A stretch of DNA of 55,257 nt, taken from positions 1 to 55,257 of the forward strand of contig JANQQF010000172.1 in the NCBI GenBank assembly GCA_028285035.1, read 5' to 3'. The stretch is from Phycisphaerae bacterium. Its GTDB lineage: Bacteria > Chloroflexota > Anaerolineae > 4572-78 > J111. The position numbers were made by a program, and so were the translations under genes. Of the stretch, positions 25,325 to 34,466 are shown in pieces (positions within the stretch are counted from its first letter, which is position 1; the number at the start of each line of letters is the position of its first letter). Under the pieces are notes generated by a model. The model did no database searches and was not told where the DNA came from. It saw only the letters and a list, made by a program, of their open reading frames with translations.

Positions 25325-26662
25325 ATGAAAAAACAGGCTAAAAATCAGTCAAAATCAATGAAAGACTCGCCTTTAGAGGTTTTATTAGCGAAAGCAAAGA
25401 AGCAAAAGGTCATCACCCAAAGTGATATTCTGGAAGTGTTACCAGATGGCGGTTTGGATGTTGAAGCCACAGACGGCCTTATTGCTCAACTCCTTGAACA
25501 TGGTATTGAGGTCGCAGAAGATGAGGCTGATGATACACAAAGTTTAGCTGATGTTGATGAACCTGATGACGCAGCCCTTAAAGAGGTTGAAGAAGAGCTT
25601 GAAGATGATGAGCCACTGGATGAAAATGCTAAGGGTGCATCCTTAATCAACGAACTATCAAGTGAAATCACAAATGATCCGGTCAGAATGTATCTACGTG
25701 AGATCGGTCAAGTTAATCTTCTTTCAGCGGCTGATGAAGCCTCGCTCGCAAAACGTATTCAACGCGGCATGAACGCAGAAGAAAAAATGGATACGGAGCA
25801 AACCATCCCTGAAGAGACCTTCCGAAAATATAGAGCTCAGGACATCGACGGAAAAATCGCTCGGAAATATCTGGCCGAAGCAAACCTTCGTTTAGTTGTC
25901 AGTGTGGCAAAACGATACATAGGCCGGGGAATGAACTTTCTTGATCTGATCCAAGAAGGCAACATCGGCCTCCTGCGGGCTGTTGAGAAGTTCGACCATC
26001 GTCGGGGTTATAAATTTTCGACTTACGCAACGTGGTGGATACGTCAAGCCATTAGTCGAGCGATTGCGGACCAAGCGCGAACTATCCGTATCCCCGTTCA
26101 CATGGTTGAAACGATCAACCGATTAGCTCGAACGCAGCGTAGTTTGTTGCAGGAGTATGGTCGAGAACCAACAGCCAAAGAAATTGCCCTTGAAATGGAA
26201 TTTCTCTCGGATGATGATGTACAGATCATCAAAAAGAGTATGCAAAATGGCAATACCGTCGATCCAGTTGTCGAACGTCGTTGGCGACGAGCCGCCAGCA
26301 AAGTACGACGCATCATTCGTATTGCACAAGAGCCGATGTCCCTGGAAACGCCGATTGGGAATGAAGAGAATAGTTACCTAGGTGATTTTATCGAAGACGA
26401 GTCGGTTGTTGGGCCAGTTGATGCTGCCTCAAAGCAGCTACTCAAAGAACAACTCAACGAAATTCTCGACTCATTAAGCCATCGTGAACGCAAAGTTCTG
26501 GAAATGCGATTTGGCTTGATGGATGGACAAGGCCGCACTTTAGAAGAGGTGGGCAGCGAATTTGGGGTCACTCGTGAGCGTATTCGCCAAATCGAGGCCA
26601 AAGCTCTCCGAAAATTACGTCATCCCATCCGTAGCCGAAAATTGCGAGATTATTTAGGGTAA
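25325..26662 (+). CDS. primary RNA polymerase sigma factor (RpoD/SigA)
   Basis: 445 residues. Residues 1-110 are a charged, acidic region 1.1-like part. Region 1.2 starts at '[14 protein letters not shown]'. Region 2 includes '[35 protein letters not shown]' and the -10-reading '[22 protein letters not shown]'. Region 3 follows, and region 4 ends in '[29 protein letters not shown]', the -35-reading helix-turn-helix. It directs housekeeping transcription, consistent with the TTGACA/TATAAT promoters seen elsewhere in the window. Co-transcribed with dnaG. Confidence 0.97.
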   Translation: MKKQAKNQSKSMKDSPLEVLLAKAKKQKVITQSDILEVLPDGGLDVEATDGLIAQLLEHGIEVAEDEADDTQSLADVDEPDDAALKEVEEELEDDEPLDENAKGASLINELSSEITNDPVRMYLREIGQVNLLSAADEASLAKRIQRGMNAEEKMDTEQTIPEETFRKYRAQDIDGKIARKYLAEANLRLVVSVAKRYIGRGMNFLDLIQEGNIGLLRAVEKFDHRRGYKFSTYATWWIRQAISRAIADQARTIRIPVHMVETINRLARTQRSLLQEYGREPTAKEIALEMEFLSDDDVQIIKKSMQNGNTVDPVVERRWRRAASKVRRIIRIAQEPMSLETPIGNEENSYLGDFIEDESVVGPVDAASKQLLKEQLNEILDSLSHRERKVLEMRFGLMDGQGRTLEEVGSEFGVTRERIRQIEAKALRKLRHPIRSRKLRDYLG

Positions 26663-26666
26663 TAAT

Positions 26667-26704
26667 TTGACAATCCCAAAGAAATATATATACTTTGGGA
26701 TTGT
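26667..26704 (+). promoter_or_regulatory. tRNA promoter embedded in a 12-bp palindrome
   Basis: TTGACA (26667-26672), 16 bases, TATACT (26689-26694) predict a start near 26701, 38 bases before tRNA-Asn. The same DNA contains ACAATCCCAAAG (26670-26681) and CTTTGGGATTGT (26693-26704), a perfect 12-bp inverted repeat that starts 8 bases after the rpoD stop. It may double as the rpoD 3' hairpin. Confidence 0.6.
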
Positions 26705-26738
26705 TGCCAAGATTTGGCAGCACCTTGTCGATTGATAA

Positions 26739-26810
26739 TCCTCAGTAGCTCAACGGCAGAGCATCCGGCTGTTAACCGGCAGGTTGTTGGTTCGAATCCA
26801 ACCTGAGGAG
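26739..26810 (+). tRNA. tRNA-Asn (GTT)
   Basis: A complete 72-base cloverleaf. Acceptor arms are TCCTCAG and CTGAGGA with discriminator G. The anticodon loop CTGTTAA is closed by CCGG/CCGG, with anticodon GTT at 26771-26773. The T-arm contains GGTTCGAATCC. The CCA end is not encoded. It is followed directly by a strong terminator. Confidence 0.97.
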
Positions 26811-26813
26811 CTG

Positions 26814-26847
26814 AAAAGCCGTCAGAAAATTCTGACGGCTTTTTTTG
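26814..26847 (+). terminator. terminator after tRNA-Asn
   Basis: AAAAGCCGTCAGAA and TTCTGACGGCTTTT form a perfect 14-pair stem with a 2-base loop, followed by more T. The remaining bases to 26971 hold no gene. Confidence 0.93.
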
Positions 26848-26971
26848 TTGTTTGGCTATCTTCTTAAGAATAAAATCAAGTGATGATTAAATTCAGTACT
26901 ATAACACTGATCTACAAAACATACTTCAACATCTTCAAATCAGGCCCTGATAAAAAATAGGGTATCTTAGT

Positions 26972-29011
26972 TCACCGAGGCCGAGTGGTGGATACGATCA
27001 AATCTTTGGTATCCCAATCTGAATACACTTTGGCGGCGGCTCCCCAATTTGCCGCACGCAGGCCGACCCGAACCAACAGTCGACTGAGGGTATCTTCCTG
27101 AGCACCCACACTGAAACCTATACCCGCTTTAGAAGTGGTCATCAGACTTTCTTGTTCCAGCAATTTAGCATCAAAGTCACTTGTGCTCACGATCAGCTTG
27201 AACATATCTTTCACCTCAGTAATGCCAGCCTCCCATTTTTCATCCGGGATTTCTATAGGAATAGGATCACCACCTAAAACCCAAGCCTCATCCTTCGCGG
27301 GCACAATCACAACTTTATTATGATTATCAGTGGGGGCTACTGAAACACCATAGGAAGATGTCAGATTAAGTAAACCGCAGTACAATTCCCTCGATGAGTA
27401 ATTGACGATTTTCATTGCAACGAGTGGGGCTTCATCATCAGTACTATAAGTTAGTCGCAATTCATCCCCCCCCTCAAAGCGCTTTTGCTCACCACTCGCA
27501 TCAACGGTGTAAAATTCTAAGAGAACATCATCATCCTTAAATTTGGTTTGGGGGTTTGCTAATTGGTAAGTTGTCAACCAGCGTGACATATGCTCCAAAT
27601 AATCAACAACTTTTTCCACCGCTTTAGAATCACTCAGGGGTGTGTCAACAGCAAATCGATTGGGATCGCTCACCCGACTGAGACGATACACTTGTTTATC
27701 CGGGAGGGCTTCTAACATCAATTCTGCTAATTCAATATCTTCATCCGTCTCCGCCTCTTTTACCAAAACTGAAGGGGTATCATCGGGGCCAATAATCGCC
27801 AAATCCTCACGAATCGGGGCAAGCAAGGCCTCATCTCCCTCAAATTTTACTAACAGAGGAGGAAGGGGCGTACTGATAACAAGGGCCTGATAACTCTGCT
27901 TTTTGTCCAGCGGCTGACCATCGTAGGTTCCTCTAATTTTACTCTCAGCCGTACCAGCCGATATCACGTCAGCTTGTCCTTTGGCTTGGCCTAAATCTAG
28001 GGTTTCGGCAACCTCTAGCGTGGGAAAGAGCGCAAGTTTTGTCGTTTCTGGTTGTGTGGTCGCCGAGATACCGTGGATTGTGCCGCCATCAATGACCCAG
28101 TGCTTAACATCAGCATTGTAACGGGCGGTATAAGCCAGCGGCACCTTTTGCACCTTTCCCCCTAAAAACGGTTGATCCTCACTAAGACCAGCTTCAAGTT
28201 GGGGCACTTGGTCTTTGACCATAACCTGAACCAAGGCATTGACGTGCTTAGACAGATTACGATAGGTCAGATTTGGACCAGCGCTTTGCAAGGCAGTCAA
28301 TAAATGATAGGAGAAGACGCCACGAGTCTCCTTGTTAATCACTCGCTCCTTGGCCAGTTGATCAGGGCGACAGGCGGACATTAAAATATGTTTACCTTCT
28401 GGGGGACGATACCAATGCTCCCCGACAGATATTGTTTCAACGGCATCTTGGGGCACAATGTAATCGCTCAATTTTCGTTCCCGCAGATCCGCCATCGTCA
28501 TACGCACATCATAACTATCGCGAGTGCCCCCACCAGAGTGGCAGGAGTCCAAAATGACTAGGGTATGAAATTTCTCTTGATTCTTTCCTGCGGTGAGTTC
28601 GCTAATCAAATACCCTAGCTCTTTATCGGCCAAATCCCAAGCAGAGGCGTGCATACGACTATCGTGACAAACGAGAGTCTGATTTTTGTGTGTTGGGTCC
28701 AGATGCCAAAACTCGGGTGGGGCTGACTCTTCAGAGCCGTGACCGCTATAGTAAAAGAAGGCCACATCATTGTCATCCGCTTGGCCTAGATGGGTTCGAA
28801 AGCCTTCAATCAACGCCTCCCGGGTTGCGTCCTTATTGATCAATTTTTTAATTTGCAAATATTCATCTGAATTGACTGGCCTATTTGTTTCTGTTGGAAT
28901 GACTCGCGCCTGTAAAAATTCCTCCATTCGTTCAACATCACGGACACAACCATTCAAATCGCGAACTACGGCATACTCATCGATTCCCACAAGCAAGGCA
29001 TAAACTGTCAT
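26972..29011 (-). CDS. caspase-like (metacaspase/peptidase C14) protein
   Basis: 679 residues. The peptidase domain spans residues 1-290. 'YALLVGIDEY' is the first strand, catalytic His91 is in YYSGHGSEE, and catalytic Cys157 is in LDSCHSGG. 'HILMSACRPDQLAKE' and 'GVFSYHLLTAL' are conserved later strands. A second region, from about residue 560, resembles DUF4384-type beta domains ('DDEAPLVAMKIVNYSSRELYCGLLNL...SYGVSVAPTD'). There is no signal peptide, so it is probably cytosolic. Such proteases act in stress or defence-related proteolysis in multicellular and filamentous bacteria; the partner here is unknown. AGAGG precedes the ATG. No neighbour is obviously linked. Confidence 0.88.
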   Translation of the reverse strand: MTVYALLVGIDEYAVVRDLNGCVRDVERMEEFLQARVIPTETNRPVNSDEYLQIKKLINKDATREALIEGFRTHLGQADDNDVAFFYYSGHGSEESAPPEFWHLDPTHKNQTLVCHDSRMHASAWDLADKELGYLISELTAGKNQEKFHTLVILDSCHSGGGTRDSYDVRMTMADLRERKLSDYIVPQDAVETISVGEHWYRPPEGKHILMSACRPDQLAKERVINKETRGVFSYHLLTALQSAGPNLTYRNLSKHVNALVQVMVKDQVPQLEAGLSEDQPFLGGKVQKVPLAYTARYNADVKHWVIDGGTIHGISATTQPETTKLALFPTLEVAETLDLGQAKGQADVISAGTAESKIRGTYDGQPLDKKQSYQALVISTPLPPLLVKFEGDEALLAPIREDLAIIGPDDTPSVLVKEAETDEDIELAELMLEALPDKQVYRLSRVSDPNRFAVDTPLSDSKAVEKVVDYLEHMSRWLTTYQLANPQTKFKDDDVLLEFYTVDASGEQKRFEGGDELRLTYSTDDEAPLVAMKIVNYSSRELYCGLLNLTSSYGVSVAPTDNHNKVVIVPAKDEAWVLGGDPIPIEIPDEKWEAGITEVKDMFKLIVSTSDFDAKLLEQESLMTTSKAGIGFSVGAQEDTLSRLLVRVGLRAANWGAAAKVYSDWDTKDLIVSTTRPR

Positions 29012-29193
29012 TGGGTGATCCTCTCTTTATGGCTATCAACAATTAAATCAAGTAGTAAATTTAGCTTATTTACTTAAAGATAGTATACAACTTATCTGAG
29101 TCGTAATCAAGGTGTCCCATAGGATTAGTCACCCTGGAAAACTATAAAACAGGGGCAACAGAAGTAGCAATATTCATTTAGATCAATAAAGTT

Positions 29194-30063
29194 TTATCTC
29201 TCAATGGCCTGCCACATCTGACCATTGGCAGTTTCAATTAAACGGCCAAGACCTGGAAAGGTGATATGGGAGCCAAAAACGAGGGCACTTTTTTCGACGG
29301 CGCGGTCGATAAGCATTTTATTGGTTTTCACAATGAGATCAGGGTAGGAATCAATGAAAGAGGGCCAATCGGGGTTGAGGAATTGGACGGGGTGGCGCAG
29401 GCTGTCAACCACATGAATGAGGGTTTCACCCGCCGAGTGAATTTCGACAGCCATATGGTCAGTGCGATGACCAGGAGCAGAAATGAGCTTGAAGCCAGGC
29501 AGAAATTCGGTTTCAGCTTCAGCAAAGTCGATACGATCGCGGAGGGAGGGCAACACCTTACTGCCATAGGGTTCTCGGCCAGCTTGGCGTTGGGCCAGTT
29601 CGGCCTCGGACAGCTTATTGCGGAAGAGCTTCACGAACTCCTCAACCATATCCGCCCGCTTGGTGGGATCAGTCCAAACATCCCAAGAATTTTTGGGCAT
29701 TACAAGACGGGCGTCGGGAAAGTGACTCAGGCCACCGATATGATCACCATCGCCGTGGGTAACAATGATAGTTTCGATATCTGCGGGATCCAGGTCTGCC
29801 GCCTTCATGCTTTCCAGCAGCTTACCATTTCGGCTCTGCGGCAAACCACTATCAACCAATACTTTCTTGGCCCCAGTGTCAATAAACAGGACATCATACC
29901 CCACAGCCACCTCTTGCGTCTCAATGCCGTAGACGTCAAGGGCGGCCTGCATTTGGTCAACAGGCACATTAGGGAAAATGACGGAGAGCGGCATCGTGGC
30001 CCAATTATCCCGAAGCACCATACAGTTAAAATCACCTAGCTGAAATCGGTAAAATAGTTCCAT
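29194..30063 (-). CDS. metallo-beta-lactamase-fold hydrolase
   Basis: 289 residues. The metal motif reads THGDGDHIGGL, where the usual HxHxDH has Asp in place of the second His (H-x-D-x-D-H), a variant seen in one branch of these proteins. Further metal ligands are His in 'ISAPGHRTDHM' and in 'FGSHITFPGLG'. N-acyl-homoserine lactonase-like and quinolone-cleaving relatives share this shape, so the substrate is open. GGAG lies six bases before the ATG. It is 21 bases downstream of the MATE-like gene and probably in the same transcript. Confidence 0.85.
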   Translation of the reverse strand: MELFYRFQLGDFNCMVLRDNWATMPLSVIFPNVPVDQMQAALDVYGIETQEVAVGYDVLFIDTGAKKVLVDSGLPQSRNGKLLESMKAADLDPADIETIIVTHGDGDHIGGLSHFPDARLVMPKNSWDVWTDPTKRADMVEEFVKLFRNKLSEAELAQRQAGREPYGSKVLPSLRDRIDFAEAETEFLPGFKLISAPGHRTDHMAVEIHSAGETLIHVVDSLRHPVQFLNPDWPSFIDSYPDLIVKTNKMLIDRAVEKSALVFGSHITFPGLGRLIETANGQMWQAIER

Positions 30064-30084
30064 GTTTTACTCCTTGTCTGGTTT

Positions 30085-31398
30085 TTATGATACAGTCGCT
30101 GGCTGTTGCTGACCAAATTGAGCATTAGCCAAGGGGCGAACCTGAGTGAACAGATATAACATTTCAACAAATACAGCAAGGCTTAAGGCTAAAGCCGCCG
30201 TCGCAATACCAGGCCAGACAAACATCAGGCCAAGCCCCAGCCAAAGGATTGTAACAAACAAGTTAATAGCCATCCCCGTATTGACCGGGCGGGTCATTTG
30301 TTGGTTTATCAGAAAACCGCGTAGACTAAAAACAATCACATTAAGCACGGGGAAGGGCAAAGTCCACCACAACCCCTGCTGCGCCAAGCGGCTCACTTCG
30401 GGGGCAAGACTCTGTATCAGATCTAGATAAATGCTTTGCAATGGGGTCGCCACAAAGATGATCGTAGCAACGAGGGTGCCAACCGCCAGGAGCGTAACAA
30501 ATCGAACCAAGGCCGTTAATGTCTCACGATTTTTGTTCAGGGCAATGATAACCTCTGGTGTAGCCATGGCCGGGGCCCGATAAATAAAGAGGATTTGAAA
30601 CAAAACAGGCCAAGCAGCCAGAGAATTGGTTGGCTCGGTCAAACGAGCCAAACTAAACACGGCCAAAGGTTGAACCATCAAGGCCAAGACAGCTGTACCA
30701 GCCAAAGGCAGATGGAATTGAAACAGTTCGCGATACGTCAACGATAATGGTTCTGAGTTTTCAGGCGCAAGTTCAACCTTAAAGAGCGAGCGCGTGACAA
30801 CAGTCGCATAAATCGCTTCTGAGAGAACGGCAAGTTGCAACGTCAGAGCCCCTACCACAATACCAGATACGTTTGTCAACAGCATTAACGCCAAGGCGGT
30901 CAATGTTCCCATGACAAGCCGAATGATGGTCCCTACTACTATCGTTCTGGGGCGATTAAAGTGGATGAGTACCCCCTGCTGAAACCGTCGCCAGCCGACA
31001 CAGGCGCTCCACAGCACATTGATTTGCATACCTACGCGAACCCACTCCCCAATTTCAGCGGAAATCCCCATTCCTCGAATAATAACCAAATCGAAGAGCG
31101 GCGTGTAGGCCAGTAGAATGGTAATCAGCGTGAGGACGACAAGCAGATGAATGGTGAAGCGCTGTACTAAATGGTAGGTTTCATAATCGCGAACCTTGGC
31201 TGTTGAGGTGGCTAGCATATTGATAATCGGGCTTTGAATCAAGACGGACAAGCCGAGTACAATGCCAAAAGCGGCCAGCATGATGACGGGTTGAGGCAAA
31301 CGATTGATAATCGTTGTAATAATCGGCCCTTCCAACGCCATCAACAACCAGCTACCAAACAAAGGCAACCAAAAGGCAAAGATATATCTTTGTCGCAT
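30085..31398 (-). CDS. polytopic membrane protein, MATE/flippase-like
   Basis: 437 residues with about 12 predicted membrane segments and almost no soluble part. The spacing of helices, the 'GWRRFQQGVLIHFNRPRTI' loop between helices 4 and 5, and the two-fold pseudo-repeat resemble the MOP superfamily (MATE and polysaccharide flippases). I see no motif that fixes the substrate. It is first in an apparent two-gene unit with the metallo-hydrolase and is divergent from the ParA module (about 200 bases between starts). Confidence 0.6.
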   Translation of the reverse strand: MRQRYIFAFWLPLFGSWLLMALEGPIITTIINRLPQPVIMLAAFGIVLGLSVLIQSPIINMLATSTAKVRDYETYHLVQRFTIHLLVVLTLITILLAYTPLFDLVIIRGMGISAEIGEWVRVGMQINVLWSACVGWRRFQQGVLIHFNRPRTIVVGTIIRLVMGTLTALALMLLTNVSGIVVGALTLQLAVLSEAIYATVVTRSLFKVELAPENSEPLSLTYRELFQFHLPLAGTAVLALMVQPLAVFSLARLTEPTNSLAAWPVLFQILFIYRAPAMATPEVIIALNKNRETLTALVRFVTLLAVGTLVATIIFVATPLQSIYLDLIQSLAPEVSRLAQQGLWWTLPFPVLNVIVFSLRGFLINQQMTRPVNTGMAINLFVTILWLGLGLMFVWPGIATAALALSLAVFVEMLYLFTQVRPLANAQFGQQQPATVS

Positions 31399-31595
31399 AC
31401 AATATCCTTCCTGTTATTGTATCCGCATTGTAGCTTTTGTTAGTTAGATAGCAAAGGCTAAGGCTGTGAAACATGACAAATTCTGGCTTTATTGTTACAA
31501 TCAAAAAAACTGCCCGATATAACTTATACCCTTCTTTTCTTTAACTTCCAGGTAACATTGCTCACCAAAAATCCAATGTGACAGAGAGGCCAGCC

Positions 31596-32393
31596 ATGAC
31601 CAGAATCATCGCTCTGGCAAATCAAAAAGGTGGCACCGGCAAAACAACCACTGCGGTTAATTTAGTGGCCGGTCTAGCCCGTATGCAAAATCAACGTGTT
31701 TTATTTGTTGATCTCGATCCACAAGCCAATGCGAGCGCTGTGTTCTTCGGTCCTGCCTATGTGGCAGGACCTGATCCTGGCCCAACTGTTTATGACATTT
31801 TAACCGAGAAGAGTGATGTTTTGGAAGTCCTGCGGTCTCTCACTTTAGAGGGTGACCCAAAAAATAATGTACCAGAGGTCTCTCTTGATATGATACCAGC
31901 GCACATCAAGCTGGCAGTCGCGGAGCAGGAGCTTATCTCTGTTTTTCAACGAGAAGATCGCCTCATTCGCGCTTTACGAAAGATCAAAGATAACTACGAT
32001 ATTGTCATTCTTGACTGCCCACCCAGCCTCGGTTTATTAACAATCAATGGCCTGATGGGTGCTACAGAAGTACTCATCCCGGTCGAGCCAGGTATCTTTC
32101 CCTTGATTGGCTTGGGGTTGTTACGGCAAACAATTGGTACGGTGCAGAGCGCAAATCAAGACTTAGAGATATTGGGAGTGTTACCCGTCCGGGTTGGACG
32201 CACTAATTTAGCCAACACCACCATATCGGAACTAAGTAACGCCTTTGGCGATCGGGTTTTCTCACCAATTCCAGAACGCGTGGCGATTGGCGAAGCACAC
32301 GCACGCGGGAAGGACATATTTTCGTATGATGCAATTAGTGATGGCGCAAAGGCTTATGCGACCCTGGCTCAGGAGGTTATGGACCGTGGCTAA
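31596..32393 (+). CDS. ParA/Soj-type partition ATPase
   Basis: 265 residues from the ATG at 31596, preceded by GAGAGG; a GTG at 31578 lacks such a site. Deviant Walker A KGGTGKTT is at residues 11-18 with the signature lysine, 'LFVDLDPQANAS' is Walker A', and 'IVILDCPPSLG' is Walker B. The nucleotide-dimer fold is complete. ParA proteins bind DNA nonspecifically as ATP dimers and move cargo when a partner stimulates hydrolysis. No parB or parS-like sequence is adjacent. The next gene overlaps by 8 bases and would be the partner. First gene of the five-gene module. Confidence 0.92.
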   Translation: MTRIIALANQKGGTGKTTTAVNLVAGLARMQNQRVLFVDLDPQANASAVFFGPAYVAGPDPGPTVYDILTEKSDVLEVLRSLTLEGDPKNNVPEVSLDMIPAHIKLAVAEQELISVFQREDRLIRALRKIKDNYDIVILDCPPSLGLLTINGLMGATEVLIPVEPGIFPLIGLGLLRQTIGTVQSANQDLEILGVLPVRVGRTNLANTTISELSNAFGDRVFSPIPERVAIGEAHARGKDIFSYDAISDGAKAYATLAQEVMDRG

Positions 32394-33216
32394 ATCAAGC
32401 AAGACCCGAAAAGATCAACTCTCGGCATCCTTGGCCGGCACACTCTCTGCCTTTGACACTGAAAGCGACAACGCGTCCCAACAACTCTTAGATCAAAAGG
32501 CTCACCCCAGCCAAGAGACGGTCAAAAGTGAGACAAGCCAACATACCGCAGCGAAACAAAGGACAAAGCCATCGTCAGCGAAAAAACCAAAAGCCACATC
32601 TCCAACAGGAGACGTTGCTGAAACGAGCCAAGGTGTCGCCGCCGCAGAAAAAGCCCAAGACGCAAAGACATATCCAAGCGAGCTTTCTAATGATGCGACC
32701 ATCTACGAATTATTCACAGCTTGGCTCGCCGATAATGACCATTTATCTAGTAACCCGGATGCTTTACAGAACTTTATTCAAAATATAGATCTCTTATCGC
32801 GTGCAGAGTTTAGCCGATTTTGGAAGCAACTCAGACGACATTGTTCCAACTTTGGCTATGAGCTGGATTGGCTATTTGAAGAGACACTACATCCTAGCCC
32901 GCTTCGTTCCGGGTTGGGAGAAACTGTGGTTGGTTTTGTGACGAACTATCAAATATCAACTCAACTCAAGGCAGGGACAGCTGGGTTCAGAACCTATCTG
33001 GCCTGGCGGGAGACCCCAGGACACCGCAAATATCAAACGCTCAATCGTCAACTCGCTGTAAATTTAATGCAAAAAGAAATCATTCCTCGTTTTCCAGAGA
33101 CCATCTTCCAAGCTTCTAATCAGGTCCAAAATGGGTATATTCGTCAGGTCCTGGTAGAAGCTTCAGAGCACGATTTAGTTTCCTTTTTAGATGCAATGAC
33201 AGATGTGCATAGATAA
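32386..33216 (+). CDS. putative ParA partner: basic N-terminal tail plus uncharacterised helical domain
   Basis: 276 residues from a GTG that overlaps the end of parA (AGGAGG nine bases upstream). The first 25 residues are basic and carry 'KSSKTRKDQL', like the short tails by which ParB- and McdB-type proteins trigger ParA ATPase. Residues 26-105 are low-complexity (Ser, Thr, Lys, Ala). Residues 107-276 are an all-helical domain that I do not recognise. The segment 'GYELDWLFEETL...ETVVGFVTNYQISTQLKAG' and the tail with 'NGYIRQVLVEASEHDLVSFLDAM' recur, diverged, in the gene at 34467. No ParB HTH or nuclease motif is present. The role is inferred from overlap with parA and tail chemistry. Confidence 0.7.
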   Translation: MAKSSKTRKDQLSASLAGTLSAFDTESDNASQQLLDQKAHPSQETVKSETSQHTAAKQRTKPSSAKKPKATSPTGDVAETSQGVAAAEKAQDAKTYPSELSNDATIYELFTAWLADNDHLSSNPDALQNFIQNIDLLSRAEFSRFWKQLRRHCSNFGYELDWLFEETLHPSPLRSGLGETVVGFVTNYQISTQLKAGTAGFRTYLAWRETPGHRKYQTLNRQLAVNLMQKEIIPRFPETIFQASNQVQNGYIRQVLVEASEHDLVSFLDAMTDVHR

Positions 33217-33257
33217 GATGATCATAATCCAAGCAATTTGAAGCAAGGAGAGAAGTT

Positions 33258-33617
33258 ATGCCTATTTTAATTCCATTGGGTATCGGTGTTGTCATCGGTG
33301 GTGTATTAAAATGGCAGATTGACCGCCGTATCAACACCAAGAAAGATGAAACACTGGCTGAAGAATTAGCCACCCTAAAAGCAGAATTAAATAGACTCAA
33401 AAGTGATAACAGCAAGGTATCTGGTGAATTGGCTCAAATTAAAGGAATTGGCCCTTTCTTTGCAAAAAAGCTCAATGAGGCGGGTATTGACACTATTTCA
33501 GAGTTAGCCAATAGCTCACCAGAAGCAATCATTGCAATCATCGCTCCTGAAAAAGGGACCTCGTTGGCTGATCCTAAAGATTGGATCAAACAGGCCCAAG
33601 CCTTAAAGTCAGTATAG
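33258..33617 (+). CDS. membrane-anchored helix-hairpin-helix protein
   Basis: 119 residues in three parts. A membrane helix is at 3-18 (ILIPLGIGVVIGGVLKW). A coiled coil is at about 28-60 (TLAEELATLKAELNRLKSD). A helix-hairpin-helix domain follows, with 'IKGIGPFFAKKLNEAGIDTISELANSS' at 61-87. HhH domains of this type bind DNA or proteins without sequence specificity. The layout would tether DNA or a partner to the membrane. AAGGAGAG precedes the ATG. Third gene of the ParA module. Confidence 0.8.
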   Translation: MPILIPLGIGVVIGGVLKWQIDRRINTKKDETLAEELATLKAELNRLKSDNSKVSGELAQIKGIGPFFAKKLNEAGIDTISELANSSPEAIIAIIAPEKGTSLADPKDWIKQAQALKSV

Positions 33618-33671
33618 ACCATCAGTGTAGGAGACTTTCTGAATTCTTCCTACACCTTAATGGAGATCATC

Positions 33672-34424
33672 ATGATTCTCGTTTTTGAAGCATTTTTAGC
33701 CAGTGGGGTTATCTATGCCGGGATGAAAGCCTACCGTAAACGGCGCAGAAAAGATCAACGGTTATGGCTCACTGAAAATGCTAACACAACGATTGAAGCT
33801 CCCCCGGAAAAAGAGGTGAGTTTCACCGAAATGCAGCAAGCAATCAACCGTGATTTTACCATTTCCTCAATATCTCTAGGTATGTCAATTGCGGGTGGCT
33901 TGGTTGCCCCTCCGCTTGGGGTTGCCAGCATACCGTTGACGATATACGGAGCTGTGCCTATCTTCGAAGATGCCTTCGAGGCAGCCTTCAACGTAGGTCG
34001 GGCCAAGTTATCCATCGCCAGTTCTGTTGTCACCATCGGAGCCTTGATGGTTAACTACAATCTACTAGCCTCAGTCATCCAATGGGGGCACCATCTCAAT
34101 CAAAAAATGTTGCTTGAAGTAGATCACAGTTATCGTCAATTTTTAACCCAACTCTATGGGCCAAAATCCCGACTGCTATGGTTGGTGATCGATAATGTCG
34201 AGGTACAGGTGCCATTCAAACAGATGAAACTTGGCGATATTGTCGCTGTCAGTGCGGAAGAGGTGATCCCGATAGATGGAACCATTATTGATGGAGAGGC
34301 CTTAATTGATACGTACGTTTTGAATGGAAACGCTCGCCCTCAGGAAAAAAGTGTCGGAGATCGCGTGTACACCGCCACAACAGTTGTCTCTGGAAAAATT
34401 TATATCAAGATTGAAAAGTTATAG
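33672..34424 (+). CDS. membrane protein with a degenerate P-type ATPase actuator domain
   Basis: 250 residues from the ATG at 33672 (GGAG six bases upstream; the ATG at 33660 has none). Membrane segments lie at 2-19 and in 64-140 (two to three helices). Residues 163-250 match the E1-E2 ATPase actuator domain: 'VEVQVPFKQMKLGDIVAVSAEEVIPIDGTIIDGEALIDTYVL...ARPQEKSVGDRVYTATTVVSG'. Where a pump has LTGES, the dephosphorylation loop, this protein has LNGNA (217-221). The phosphorylation (DKTG) and nucleotide domains are absent and the gene ends cleanly with TAG. It cannot be a pump; the fold has probably been reused as a binding or structural module. It sits inside the ParA unit. Confidence 0.78.
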   Translation: MILVFEAFLASGVIYAGMKAYRKRRRKDQRLWLTENANTTIEAPPEKEVSFTEMQQAINRDFTISSISLGMSIAGGLVAPPLGVASIPLTIYGAVPIFEDAFEAAFNVGRAKLSIASSVVTIGALMVNYNLLASVIQWGHHLNQKMLLEVDHSYRQFLTQLYGPKSRLLWLVIDNVEVQVPFKQMKLGDIVAVSAEEVIPIDGTIIDGEALIDTYVLNGNARPQEKSVGDRVYTATTVVSGKIYIKIEKL

Positions 34425-34466
34425 AAAAACACCACATCATCACGTAAACCCGTTAGGAGTCCGGAT

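Noticed and set aside
29266..30039. Plus-strand frame of 257 residues antisense to the metallo-hydrolase
   Set aside because: Long, but it mirrors the codons of a clear metallo-hydrolase and shows no motif or start signal of its own.
31596..33216. Classical chromosomal ParAB-parS locus
   Set aside because: The second gene has no ParB nuclease motif or helix-turn-helix and no parS-like 16-mer is visible; the following genes are membrane proteins.
33672..34424. Truncated metal-pump pseudogene
   Set aside because: The gene has its own ribosome-binding site and a clean end, lies in an ordered operon, and nothing of the missing domains remains downstream.
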